Origin: an uncultured Collinsella sp.
GTDB taxonomy: Bacteria > Actinomycetota > Coriobacteriia > Coriobacteriales > Coriobacteriaceae
DNA length: 64,000 bases
NCBI GenBank assembly: GCA_900550195.1
Contig: URRB01000004.1
Span: forward strand, 1 to 64,000
Reading direction: 5' to 3'
In this document: positions 34,007 through 41,894 of the stretch, in pieces
How the letters are laid out: every line of letters begins with the position of its first letter
Numbering within the stretch: the stretch's first letter is position 1
Notes under the pieces: model-generated
Told to the model about the DNA's origin: nothing
Seen by the model: the letters and a program-made list of their open reading frames with translations, nothing else
The model's database searches: none
Translations under genes and position numbers: made by a program

Positions 34007-34336
34007 CTATAACGCCGCAGCAATCGCCTCAGTCACAAACTTATTGAGTGACTCACCCTTCTTTGCCGCTGCCAGCGCTGCTTGCTTGTGGAGCTCAGAG
34101 CCCGTTCTTACGTTGAACGACCCCTTAAAAGCCCGCTCGGGTTCCTTGCCCTTCTCGGCGCAAAACTCAAGGTAATCGTCGACGGCGTCGTGGAAGCATT
34201 GTTCCACTTCTTTAACCGTAGAGCCTTCAAACACAATTGCATCCCTAATGCCGGTGACCATACCTGTTAGCACATGCTGTTCGGCATCGAACTCGACTGG
34301 GGCGAAATAACCCTTGTATGCCAAAACGTTACTCAT
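34007..34336 (-). CDS. hicB: HicB family antitoxin
   Basis: 109 residues. An N-terminal HicB-like partial RNase H fold (YKGYFAPVEFDAEQHVLTGMVTGI and DAVDDYLEFCAEKG) is followed by a C-terminal ribbon-helix-helix-type tail (SFNVRTGSELHKQAALAAAKKGESLNKFVTEAI) for DNA binding. It neutralises HicA and represses the operon. GGAGG 5 bases before the ATG at 34336 fixes the start, which lies inside the last codons of hicA (8-base overlap, translational coupling). Confidence 0.88.
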   Translation of the reverse strand: MSNVLAYKGYFAPVEFDAEQHVLTGMVTGIRDAIVFEGSTVKEVEQCFHDAVDDYLEFCAEKGKEPERAFKGSFNVRTGSELHKQAALAAAKKGESLNKFVTEAIAAAL

Positions 34337-34592
34337 GACTACCTCCGACATCTTGCAGAAATCGAACGATGTTTCGAATGGTCCCCGCTGTCAATTCGTC
34401 AGATGGATGTGGCGCGTGCATTACGAACATCCTGCCATCTGATGGCCTGTAGAAGCGAACGCGCGATCCGGATGTCTTGCCTTTGTTGTCCATTTCAAAG
34501 CCATATGAAGCCATGACTTTTAAAAAATCGGTATACCGATACGTCGAAGGGCAGCTAAGTAGTTGGGCGATGAGTTTATCGGTCCGCGTCAT
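34329..34592 (-). CDS. hicA: HicA family toxin (mRNA interferase)
   Basis: 87 residues, dsRBD-like HicA fold: YRYTDFLKVMASYGFEMD, GSRVRFYRPSDG, and HAPHPSDELTAGTIRNIVRFL, the conserved tail of the family. HicA cleaves mRNA when free of HicB. The usual catalytic histidine in GSHxxF is Arg here (GSRVRF). This is seen in a HicA-like subgroup, and either the histidine in MHAPHP takes over or activity is altered. The toxin-first order is the usual one. Confidence 0.85.
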   Translation of the reverse strand: MTRTDKLIAQLLSCPSTYRYTDFLKVMASYGFEMDNKGKTSGSRVRFYRPSDGRMFVMHAPHPSDELTAGTIRNIVRFLQDVGGSHE

Positions 34593-34607
34593 CCCGCCTC
34601 ACATTCT

Positions 34608-34626
34608 GCAACTATATCCTAGTTGC
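34608..34626 (-). promoter_or_regulatory. Operator palindrome of hicAB
   Basis: GCAACTA-TATCC-TAGTTGC, a perfect 7-bp inverted repeat 16 bases before the hicA start. On the coding strand it contains a possible -10 (TATAGT). The position fits autorepression by HicB. Confidence 0.6.
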
Positions 34627-34688
34627 AATTTAAGTCCGATGCAAGCATCCCTACTATAGAACATGTGTACGTATAGAACAAGTGTTCG

Positions 34689-34725
34689 AACCACCACAAA
34701 GGTGCCTGTCCCCTTTGTGGTGGTT
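34689..34725. repeat. CCACCAC-arm palindromic repeat, copy 2
   Basis: AACCACCACAAAGG / CCTTTGTGGTGGTT, perfect 14-bp arms around TGCCTGTCC; 37 bases. Confidence 0.88.
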
Positions 34726-34813
34726 TGGCTCCCGCTTGGCTGTGTTGCGCAACAAGGGCTGCATTTTTGGGTTTACCTTCATGGTGGAAGGAATGAACCG
34801 AAAGGAGCCCGTC

Positions 34814-36427
34814 ATGTTTTGTCGCTCGTGTGGCACGCCGCTTGTCGACGACGCCCTCTTTTGCCCCGTATGCGGCGCGCCCGTAGCACCCGACCAGGTC
34901 GCGGCCACGCAGCAACCCCAGCCTGCCACGCCCGCTCCTGGGCAATACGTGCCCGTGCAGCAGCCCGTGCGGCGCAAGCGTTCCAAGAAGCCCCTCATCG
35001 CCCTTGCCGCGGTGCTTGCCGTGGCGGCGGGCATCGGCGGCGGTGCGCTGTTCTATTTCACCCAGATCGCGACCACGCCTATCGACGAGAAGACCTTTCC
35101 GGATAGCGGCATGCGTGCGCTTGTCTCGACCAAGTACGACACGAACGGTGACGGCCGCATCTCACGCGACGAAGCCAAGGCGGTGACGTCGGTCGAGCTG
35201 GACGGCGTCACGTCGACGCAGGGCCTGGGCAAGACATTCCCCAATATCGTTACAGTGGAGTCCAGCGACGACAAGCTCGTCAACCTGGACCTTTCGGGCT
35301 GCGGCGACCTTAAAACCGTCGAGCTTAACTCGGCGAGCAACGTCACCGCCGTTAACCTGGACGGTTGCGACAACATCGAGAAGCTCGACCTTTCAAATGC
35401 CGGGGAGCTCAAAAGCGTTGATCTTTCGGGCAAAAAGAAGCTCGCCACGTTGGAACTGCCGCAGGATACGAAGGTTAGCGGCATTAAGGACACGCAGCTC
35501 GACGAGCTGTGGCTGCCGGTGTCCTATGAAGGCACCGATAAATCGGACCAGTACGGTGATATCTACGAGATCGAGCGCGATGAAAACGGCTACGTCACGG
35601 GCTTCACGTCTGCCGTCAAGCAAGGTGGCGGCGTAAGCTACAGTGTCGAGCACGATGAGTCGCATCGTATCTCGGAGATTGAGGAAGATCTGGCGGGCGG
35701 TTACGTGAACGTCAACACGTTTACGTACGACGCCAACGGAAACGTCACGCGCATCGACTGCGATGCCGACATGAGCGATTCGTCGAGCACCACGACGTTT
35801 ACCTACGACGCGGACGGAAACCTGATCAACAAGACGACCCATGCGGGTTACGGCGAGAGCGCGAGCACGTATGTCTACCAGGACGGCAACATGGTGACCA
35901 ACACCGATACCAGCCCGGCCAATCCTCGAACGGTCGTGTATTCGTACGGATACGACAAGGATCGCGTGACGTCCTTTACGCTGGACTGCCAGGGCGACAC
36001 GGTGGGAACTACGTGGACGATCACCGCGGGCTATGAGTATGACAAGGACGGCAACGATTACGGCTCGCTGAACTCGTATGCCGCGGTGGATTATTCGTAC
36101 AGCGACGGAAAGCTCGACAGGATCGATTCCGAGCGCGGCGGCTATGCGGAGTTTTACTACGACGACCACGGCAACCTGACGTCGGTCGACGAGTATGCCG
36201 GCCGCGGTTCGGATGTCGAGTTTGAGTTTGAGCGCGAGGTCGAGTACCAGCGCTACTTCTGCAGCAAGCACGAGAAGAACAAGCCGGAGGAGTGGATTCG
36301 TCTGGATGCAGAGTACAACGTCGACCAGGGTAGCTGGAGCAACGACTCCGACTATGGTCGCGAATGCTTTGTAACCATGTACAAGCTCGATCCGCTGGCG
36401 GCCAGACTGAACCCGTTTATCAAATAG
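34814..36427 (+). CDS. Zinc-ribbon membrane protein with EF-hand, leucine-rich and YD-like repeats
   Basis: 537 residues. Order: zinc ribbon (CRSCGTP and CPVCGAP, residues 3-24), proline linker, one membrane helix (about 61-80, ALAAVLAVAAGIGGGALFYF), then an outside region. That region has one EF-hand/dockerin-like loop DTNGDGRISRDE (about 110-121), four or five degenerate leucine-rich repeats (LDLSGCGDLKTVEL and similar, about 155-225), and five or more YD-like repeats (YDANGNVTRI, YDADGNLINK, YDKDGNDYG, YDDHGNLTSV, about 260-480). A cytoplasmic zinc ribbon joined to extracellular repeats suggests a surface sensor or adhesin. The function is unknown. Confidence 0.75.
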   Translation: MFCRSCGTPLVDDALFCPVCGAPVAPDQVAATQQPQPATPAPGQYVPVQQPVRRKRSKKPLIALAAVLAVAAGIGGGALFYFTQIATTPIDEKTFPDSGMRALVSTKYDTNGDGRISRDEAKAVTSVELDGVTSTQGLGKTFPNIVTVESSDDKLVNLDLSGCGDLKTVELNSASNVTAVNLDGCDNIEKLDLSNAGELKSVDLSGKKKLATLELPQDTKVSGIKDTQLDELWLPVSYEGTDKSDQYGDIYEIERDENGYVTGFTSAVKQGGGVSYSVEHDESHRISEIEEDLAGGYVNVNTFTYDANGNVTRIDCDADMSDSSSTTTFTYDADGNLINKTTHAGYGESASTYVYQDGNMVTNTDTSPANPRTVVYSYGYDKDRVTSFTLDCQGDTVGTTWTITAGYEYDKDGNDYGSLNSYAAVDYSYSDGKLDRIDSERGGYAEFYYDDHGNLTSVDEYAGRGSDVEFEFEREVEYQRYFCSKHEKNKPEEWIRLDAEYNVDQGSWSNDSDYGRECFVTMYKLDPLAARLNPFIK

Positions 36428-36439
36428 CAGCCCACTCGC

Positions 36440-36556
36440 AAACCACCACAAAGGGGACAGGCGCCTTCGTGGTGGTTTCTCTTGGAAACGGCCCTTTCTG
36501 GGGGCGACAAGCGAAAAAACCACCACGAAGGCGCCTGTCCCCTTTGTGGTGGTTTT
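36440..36556. repeat. Inverted pair of CCACCAC-arm palindromic repeats (copies 3 and 4)
   Basis: Copy 3 (36440-36478) reads AAACCACCACAAAGG-GGACAGGCG-CCTTCGTGGTGGTTT. Copy 4 (36516-36556) is its reverse complement. They are separated by 37 bases, so the whole stretch can fold as one long hairpin. It sits between convergent genes. Confidence 0.9.
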
Positions 36557-36568
36557 GCTTGACTGTGG

Positions 36569-39500
36569 CTAGGCCAGCAGGTCGATGACGTTAAAGCCGG
36601 CGCTGCTCTTGGCGATGACGTCGCGGCCGCCAAAGACGCAGATGGGCGACGCGGCTGCGATGCGCGTCACATCGGTGCCGAGCGAGCGCAGCCCACCGGG
36701 CGTTGCGGCGAGCATCTGGGCGCGGCGCTCCTCACGTGCATGCGGATCGAGCCCGGCCAGGTAGGTCGTGTTGCGGCGCTTGGTGAGCGCGTAGGGCTTC
36801 ACCGGCGCATCCATGCCGCTCACGCAGCTCACGATAAAGCCCTCAAAGGCGACCTCGTCGGGCTCAAAGCTGCCGAGCCATGCACCCGCGCGCGCCACGC
36901 GCTCAATCGAAGGATCGATCGCCGGGTCACGGTAGGTGTAGAACGCCGTCTGACGCTCGCCGGCCGCGCGGAATCCGCAGCCATACGCACCGCCCTTCAC
37001 GCGGATCTCGTTCCACAGGTAGTCGTAGGAGAGTGCGTTGGCAGCCACGGCCCAAGCGCCCGTCACGTCAATGCCCAGACGGCGCGGGTCGCACGCGCCT
37101 GCCGCAAAGCAGATGTCGCTGGGGATGACAAAAGCCTCGTGGCGGTCGCGCGGCGCCGGCACCACGAGCGCGTTGCGGCCGGCATCGGCGCCGTCGCCCG
37201 CACCAAGCCCCAGGTCGCCCGCGGCATCCCAGTACGCGTCAAAGTCCCCGTCGCTGCCGGTAAAGCTCGCCATGCAGCCATCGGCCACAAAGATGCGGTC
37301 TGCCAGCGCGGCAAGCTTGGCACGCAGGTCGTCCAGTCGCTCGTCAAAGTGCTCGAGCAGATCGCGCAGGAACAGGTAGAAGTCCACGCCCGAAAGTTGC
37401 TCGCGCACCACGGCCGAAGGCGAGCTGTAGCTCATCGCGCGACCGAGCGCCGCCGAGTGGCCGTTGTTGATAAAGCCCTGCTCAAGCCCAATGCGAATCT
37501 GCGTGAGCACGTCGCGAACGCGGTCGGCGTCAGCATCGAGCAACAGCGTGCTCGACCACACCTCGCGCGGCAAACTCGCCAGTGCATCGATCTTCTCGGA
37601 CAGGGCGCCGGCGCTCACCAGCAAGTAGGGGCGCACGCCGTCCACTTCGGGCTGCGTCATGACCTCGGTCGTAAAGCTCAAAAAGCCCAGTTTGCCGGCA
37701 AGTAAATTGTCGAGCTCCTCGGCCGAATGCTCGCGTGTGGGCAGCTGCTTGAGCAGGCGGCAGAGCAGCGTCACATAGGGCAGATCCTCAAACGCGACGC
37801 AGCTCAGGTCGAAATACTGCATGGCGTAGGCCAGACGGTTGGTGGGGATGCCGTGGCGCAGGCAGGGGATGGGCGCGGTCGTGTCCACGACCAGCGGCGG
37901 CTCGGGGCGCGCCTCGCCAATGTCGGACACGCGCAGACGCGGCAGTGTGGCCTTGGCCTCGGGTGTGTCTTCCGCCTCCTGTGCGGCACGCAGTGCTGCC
38001 GTGCGCTCGACCACGTCGGCCAGCTCGGCATCGGTCATGGCGTCCCGCTTGGCTGCCAGCTCGGCGGCCTCGGCACCCTCCGAACCCTCGGTGGCGTCCA
38101 CCGGCACCAGCTCGACCAGTGCCATGTGATCGTTCTGCAGCACCAGTTCGCGCAGCAGGTCCTCAAAATAGCTGCCGTCCAGCTCGCCACGCAGCTCCTC
38201 GTACACCGGGCCGTACTTGAGCGCCAGCGTCGCGGCGTCGTCATCGTAGAGCCAGGTGCTCAGCGCGTCGCACGCAATGGCCACGCCGTCGGCGATACCG
38301 TAGTCGCGCTGGCGCAGGTCGTATTCGTTGCTGCTGATGATGGCTTCCAGGCGCTCGCGCGGAACGCCGTGCTCGCACAGGTCGCGGCAGGCGTCCTGGA
38401 ACACGCGGCGCAGATCGCGCGCCACGCCGGGCTGCGCGTTTTGCAGCATGATGAGCTCGTAGGGCTGCAGGCTCTCGGCCGCGGTGTAGCTCACCACGTT
38501 GCCACCCAGGCCGGCGGCCAGAATGGCCTTCTTAACCGGCGCTTCGTTGGAGCCCAGCAACGCCTCGAACAGGATATCCGCCGCGATCGTGCGCTTACGG
38601 TCGAGCGCGCTGCCCAGCACCAGGCCCAGGCCCACCAGGGCGTTCTCGGGCGTGGTGGCCATCTCGACACGCTTATACTCGCAGGTCACGGGCGCCTGCA
38701 CGCCCAGCGGATTGGGCGCCAGCGTGGACGGGTCCTCGCCGGCGGCAACGGCAGCGTCCATGCGGCGGCTCGCGGCACTCGGCTGTGACAGATAACGCTC
38801 GTCCAAAAACGCCAGCGCGCGGTCCACGTCCAGGTCGCCGTAGAGCGTGATATAGGAGTTGGAAGGATTGTAGTGGCGCGCGTGCGTGTCCAGGAACTGC
38901 TCGTAGGTGAGCGCGGGAATCGCGCGCGGGTCGCCGCCGCTCTCGTGCGCATAGGCGGTGTCGGGATAGAGCGCGGCGTTGACGGCGTCGTCCAGCACGC
39001 TCATGGGGTCGGACAGCGCGCCCTTCATCTCGTTGAACACCACGCCGTTATAGCGCAGCGTGCCCTCGCGCAGGCTCGCGGAGCTGCCATCGCCCTCGGC
39101 GCCCTCCGGCAGATCCAGCTCGTAGTGCCAGCCCTCCTGCTCAAAAATGGTGGGCTTGGTATAGATGGCCGGGTTGAACACCGCATCCAGGTACACGTCC
39201 ATCAGGTTGTACAGGTCCTGTTCGTTGGTGGTGGCAACGGGGTAGATAGTCTTGTCGGGGTAGGTCATGGCGTTGAGGAACGTCTGCATGGAGCTCTTGA
39301 TCAGGTCGACAAACGGCTCCTTGACGGGGAACTTAGCCGATCCGCACAGCACCGAGTGCTCAAGAATATGGAACACGCCGGTGGAATCGGCCGGCGGCGT
39401 CTTAAAGCCAATGGCAAAGGCCTTGTTTTCGTCGTCGCACGCCAGGTACAGCAGGCGAGCGCCCGAGGCAGTGTGGCGCAGCACGTAGGCGTCCGAGTCG

Positions 39501-39610
39501 AGCTCGGGCACGGTCTCGCAGCGCTCGACGGCAAAACCGTGGCATGTGGTACCGGGTACCAGCAGCGCGGCAGCAGCGGCGCGCGGATCGGTTGAGGTGG
39601 TGGTGGGCAT
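36569..39610 (-). CDS. M16C family zinc metalloprotease (PreP/insulinase-like)
   Basis: 1013 residues, the size of the single-chain M16C proteases. The inverted zinc motif HxxEH is intact in FHILEHSVLCG (H81, E84, H85), followed by KEPFVDLIKSSMQTFLNAMTYPD. Later halves carry the inactive second M16 domain and the glycine-rich GGAYGCGFRAAGE near the C-terminus. These enzymes degrade unfolded peptides in a closed chamber. There is no signal peptide, so it is cytoplasmic. The start at 39610 has AAGGAG upstream; a TATACT -10 candidate lies at 39663-39668 on this strand. Confidence 0.93.
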   Translation of the reverse strand: MPTTTSTDPRAAAAALLVPGTTCHGFAVERCETVPELDSDAYVLRHTASGARLLYLACDDENKAFAIGFKTPPADSTGVFHILEHSVLCGSAKFPVKEPFVDLIKSSMQTFLNAMTYPDKTIYPVATTNEQDLYNLMDVYLDAVFNPAIYTKPTIFEQEGWHYELDLPEGAEGDGSSASLREGTLRYNGVVFNEMKGALSDPMSVLDDAVNAALYPDTAYAHESGGDPRAIPALTYEQFLDTHARHYNPSNSYITLYGDLDVDRALAFLDERYLSQPSAASRRMDAAVAAGEDPSTLAPNPLGVQAPVTCEYKRVEMATTPENALVGLGLVLGSALDRKRTIAADILFEALLGSNEAPVKKAILAAGLGGNVVSYTAAESLQPYELIMLQNAQPGVARDLRRVFQDACRDLCEHGVPRERLEAIISSNEYDLRQRDYGIADGVAIACDALSTWLYDDDAATLALKYGPVYEELRGELDGSYFEDLLRELVLQNDHMALVELVPVDATEGSEGAEAAELAAKRDAMTDAELADVVERTAALRAAQEAEDTPEAKATLPRLRVSDIGEARPEPPLVVDTTAPIPCLRHGIPTNRLAYAMQYFDLSCVAFEDLPYVTLLCRLLKQLPTREHSAEELDNLLAGKLGFLSFTTEVMTQPEVDGVRPYLLVSAGALSEKIDALASLPREVWSSTLLLDADADRVRDVLTQIRIGLEQGFINNGHSAALGRAMSYSSPSAVVREQLSGVDFYLFLRDLLEHFDERLDDLRAKLAALADRIFVADGCMASFTGSDGDFDAYWDAAGDLGLGAGDGADAGRNALVVPAPRDRHEAFVIPSDICFAAGACDPRRLGIDVTGAWAVAANALSYDYLWNEIRVKGGAYGCGFRAAGERQTAFYTYRDPAIDPSIERVARAGAWLGSFEPDEVAFEGFIVSCVSGMDAPVKPYALTKRRNTTYLAGLDPHAREERRAQMLAATPGGLRSLGTDVTRIAAASPICVFGGRDVIAKSSAGFNVIDLLA

Positions 39611-39890
39611 ATGCAGTCTCCTTTGACGCCCCAGCGGGGGCGAATCGAGTCGAATCCTCGAGAGTATACCCATATGGGGCCGCGGCTCTGCAGCGAACTG
39701 GAGACGATGTGGGTGGACTAGCCTAGCTAGGTTGATAACGAATGCCGCGGGTAGCCGCTGCATCCCGCTAAAGTGAAATAACACCCCGTTTACCGAATCA
39801 TTTAGGAAATATATGGACTCCTAAAAAGTTCTAATACAATATAAGTCATCTATCTATAAGCTGCTGATTCCTTGCAAAGGTATGGTTGAT

Positions 39891-40595
39891 ATGGTTGAAG
39901 CAAATAGCGTTATCCCCCTGTACAAACAGATTGTTCGTGCGCTTTCTGATTCGATCGCCAACGGCACGTACCGCCCGGGAGATAAGCTTCCGACCGAGGC
40001 GGAGCTCATCGAGCAATTTGGCGTGAGCCGAATAACGGTTCGCTCCGCAATTAAAGAAATGGAAGATGCTGGGCTTGTTGAGAGGGCCCGCGGCAAGGGC
40101 ACGTTCGTTTCGTCGGACACACAGATGTATGCCGCGGACGACCGTGAGAGCTTTACCCATTCGTGCCAGCTTGCTGGAAAACAGGCGTCTACCAGGGTTC
40201 TCGCAATGGGCTGGGACTTCCCAAGCCTGCGAGACGCGAAGTTCCTAGGCGTAGACGATACCCAAAAGGTATTGCGTAGTCGTCGTCTGCGCCTTGTGGA
40301 TGACAAGCCCACGATGCTGGAAACCAATAGCTATTCCGCTGCGCTTTCTTTTTTGGAGCATGAATCCCTCGAGGATTCGCTGATGGCGGTACTCGATCGC
40401 CAGGGGATCAAGATGGGTCCCAACACGCGTACGCTCGAGGTCTGCTATGCGAGCGAGCTCGAGGCGGCATACCTTAACGTGGAGCTGGACTCTCCGCTGC
40501 TTCTGTTTGTCGATAGACGTTATGCTCCAAGCGGCGAGCCGCTTTTCATCTCCCGTCAGGTGTACTGCACCGAGCGACTGAAGTTCTATCTGTAA
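39891..40595 (+). CDS. GntR family regulator with UTRA domain
   Basis: 234 residues (an ATG at 39882 is possible but only one base from AAAGG). Winged helix about 5-72 (DKLPTEAELIEQFGVSRITVR, ARGKGTFVS), then a UTRA domain ending CTERLKFYL. It is more diverged from the other three in this window. It stands directly upstream of the second PTS cluster. CAATATAAG at 39837-39845, before this gene, recurs as CAATATAG before the EIIA gene (40712-40719), a hint of shared control. A terminator follows. Confidence 0.9.
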   Translation: MVEANSVIPLYKQIVRALSDSIANGTYRPGDKLPTEAELIEQFGVSRITVRSAIKEMEDAGLVERARGKGTFVSSDTQMYAADDRESFTHSCQLAGKQASTRVLAMGWDFPSLRDAKFLGVDDTQKVLRSRRLRLVDDKPTMLETNSYSAALSFLEHESLEDSLMAVLDRQGIKMGPNTRTLEVCYASELEAAYLNVELDSPLLLFVDRRYAPSGEPLFISRQVYCTERLKFYL

Positions 40596-40605
40596 GCAAG
40601 GGCGG

Positions 40606-40634
40606 CCGTTCTGTAAGAGGAGCGGCCGTTTTAC
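40606..40634 (+). terminator. Probable terminator after GntR gene 39891
   Basis: Two CGGCCG blocks (within GCGGCCGTTCT and AGCGGCCGTTTT) pair to form a stem, followed by TTTT. Confidence 0.6.
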
Positions 40635-40689
40635 CGACCAATTGTTACCGTTCGCGGAATTGGAGAATTAACGCACCGCAAAAAGGAAA

Positions 40690-40732
40690 TTGCTTATATA
40701 CTTTGTTATGACAATATAGTACGTCTTATTGA
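40690..40732 (+). promoter_or_regulatory. Promoter/operator region of second PTS cluster
   Basis: A TATAGT -10 candidate at 40715-40720 with a loose -35 TTGCTT at 40690 (19-bp spacer). TAGTACGTCTTAT overlapping the -10 resembles the TATAACGTCTTATA sites of the first cluster. It is 12 bases before the start codon, so the leader would be very short. Confidence 0.45.
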
Positions 40733-40744
40733 TATTGGAGAACT

Positions 40745-41164
40745 ATGAATAAGATATTGCTAGCGAGTCATGGTTATCTCGCCCAAGGTATGAAAAGCTC
40801 TCTGGAGATTCTGATGGGCGCCAACGACCGAATCGAGTGTCTGTGCGCCTATGTCGATGACGACACGAGGGATGTCGCAGCGCTTATCGATGCTTGGATG
40901 GAGTCGAAGGATCCGGCCGACACGTGGTTTGTCGTAACTGACATCTTTGGCGGTTCCGTAAACAACGAGTTCATCCAGAGGCAGGCCGCCGGATCGTTTA
41001 CGTTGATCGCCGGAATGAACTTGCCGCTGCTGGTGGAAATGGTTACACAGCTGGACTTCCTGGATGCGGACAAGGCCAAAGCCGCGGTCGAGGGATCGCG
41101 TTCGTTTATCCAGCTTTGTGAGGCGGCGGATATGCTCGCCGATGTCGAAGAAGAAGAGTTCTAG
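40745..41164 (+). CDS. PTS mannose-family EIIA
   Basis: 139 residues, single EIIA-man domain. The phosphorylated histidine is H9 in ILLASHGYLAQG, and WFVVTDIFGGSVNNEF matches the fold's conserved DxxGGS segment. It takes phosphate from HPr and hands it to the EIIB encoded next. It has an acidic tail (DVEEEEF). Unlike the first cluster, EIIA and EIIB are separate here. Confidence 0.92.
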   Translation: MNKILLASHGYLAQGMKSSLEILMGANDRIECLCAYVDDDTRDVAALIDAWMESKDPADTWFVVTDIFGGSVNNEFIQRQAAGSFTLIAGMNLPLLVEMVTQLDFLDADKAKAAVEGSRSFIQLCEAADMLADVEEEEF

Positions 41165-41226
41165 CTCAAGCTTCAACGAATAATTCAACCCTGTCATTAC
41201 CTTTATTACGCGCGGAGATGATTACG

Positions 41227-41700
41227 ATGATTAAGCTTACGAGGGTCGATTACCGATTGATTCACGGCCAGGTCGCCATGTCTTGGACACATGCGCTGGA
41301 TGTCGATTGCATCCTGTGTGCCAGCGATGCCGTAGCAAAGGACGACATGAGAAAAGCCGCTTTGAGGCTAGCTCGTCCCAACGGCGTGAAGCTCGTCATA
41401 AAAGACGTAAACGCGGCCATCGAGGCGCTCAACAGCGGCGTCACCGACAAGTATTCGCTGTTTATCATTGTCGAGACGATCGAGGATGCCTATCGCCTTG
41501 CTAAGGGTTGCAAAGACATCAAAGAGATCAATTTGGGCGGAACTCGAAAGTCTCCCGAGACCACGCTTCATCCGACTCCCGCGATCTTTGCGACCGAAAC
41601 CGATGCCGAGCATATCCAAGAGCTTGTCAATGATGGCGTGGTTATCGAAATCCGTCAGGTCCCCAATGACTCAAAGGTATTTGCCAAGGACGTTTTCTAG
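41227..41700 (+). CDS. PTS mannose-family EIIB
   Basis: 157 residues, EIIB-sorbose/mannose type. The active histidine is H13 in RVDYRLIHGQVAMSW. NLGGTRKSPET near 104-114 is the typical NxGG segment. GGAG at 41214-41217 suits the ATG at 41227; the ATG at 41218 is too close. A terminator follows, so EIIA-EIIB may be transcribed apart from the SIS-EIIC-EIID genes. Confidence 0.92.
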   Translation: MIKLTRVDYRLIHGQVAMSWTHALDVDCILCASDAVAKDDMRKAALRLARPNGVKLVIKDVNAAIEALNSGVTDKYSLFIIVETIEDAYRLAKGCKDIKEINLGGTRKSPETTLHPTPAIFATETDAEHIQELVNDGVVIEIRQVPNDSKVFAKDVF

Positions 41701-41750
41701 CTGGAAACATGCCATTGTCTAGCATTTATTAACTAGGTCCTCCTTTCTTA

Positions 41751-41785
41751 AGCCCGTCGATCATTTAATCGGCGGGCTTTTTATT
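41751..41785 (+). terminator. Terminator between EIIB and SIS gene of second cluster
   Basis: AGCCCGTCGA / TCGGCGGGCT stem (one wobble pair) followed by TTTTATT. Confidence 0.85.
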
Positions 41786-41816
41786 AAAGAAAAATCAAAA
41801 AAATCTGAAATAGTTC

Positions 41817-41850
41817 TTGCATAGTTAGTTATATAAAGTATTATAACGTC
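41817..41850 (+). promoter_or_regulatory. Promoter with TATAACGTC motif before deglycase 4
   Basis: -35 TTGCAT (41817-41822), 16-bp spacer, -10 TATTAT (41839-41844). TATAACGTC at 41842-41850 overlaps the -10 and matches the half-site in the first cluster. Confidence 0.6.
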
Positions 41851-41894
41851 ATGGGATGAATGAAGGGTTCATCCAAGTGAGTTAGGAGTAAGGG

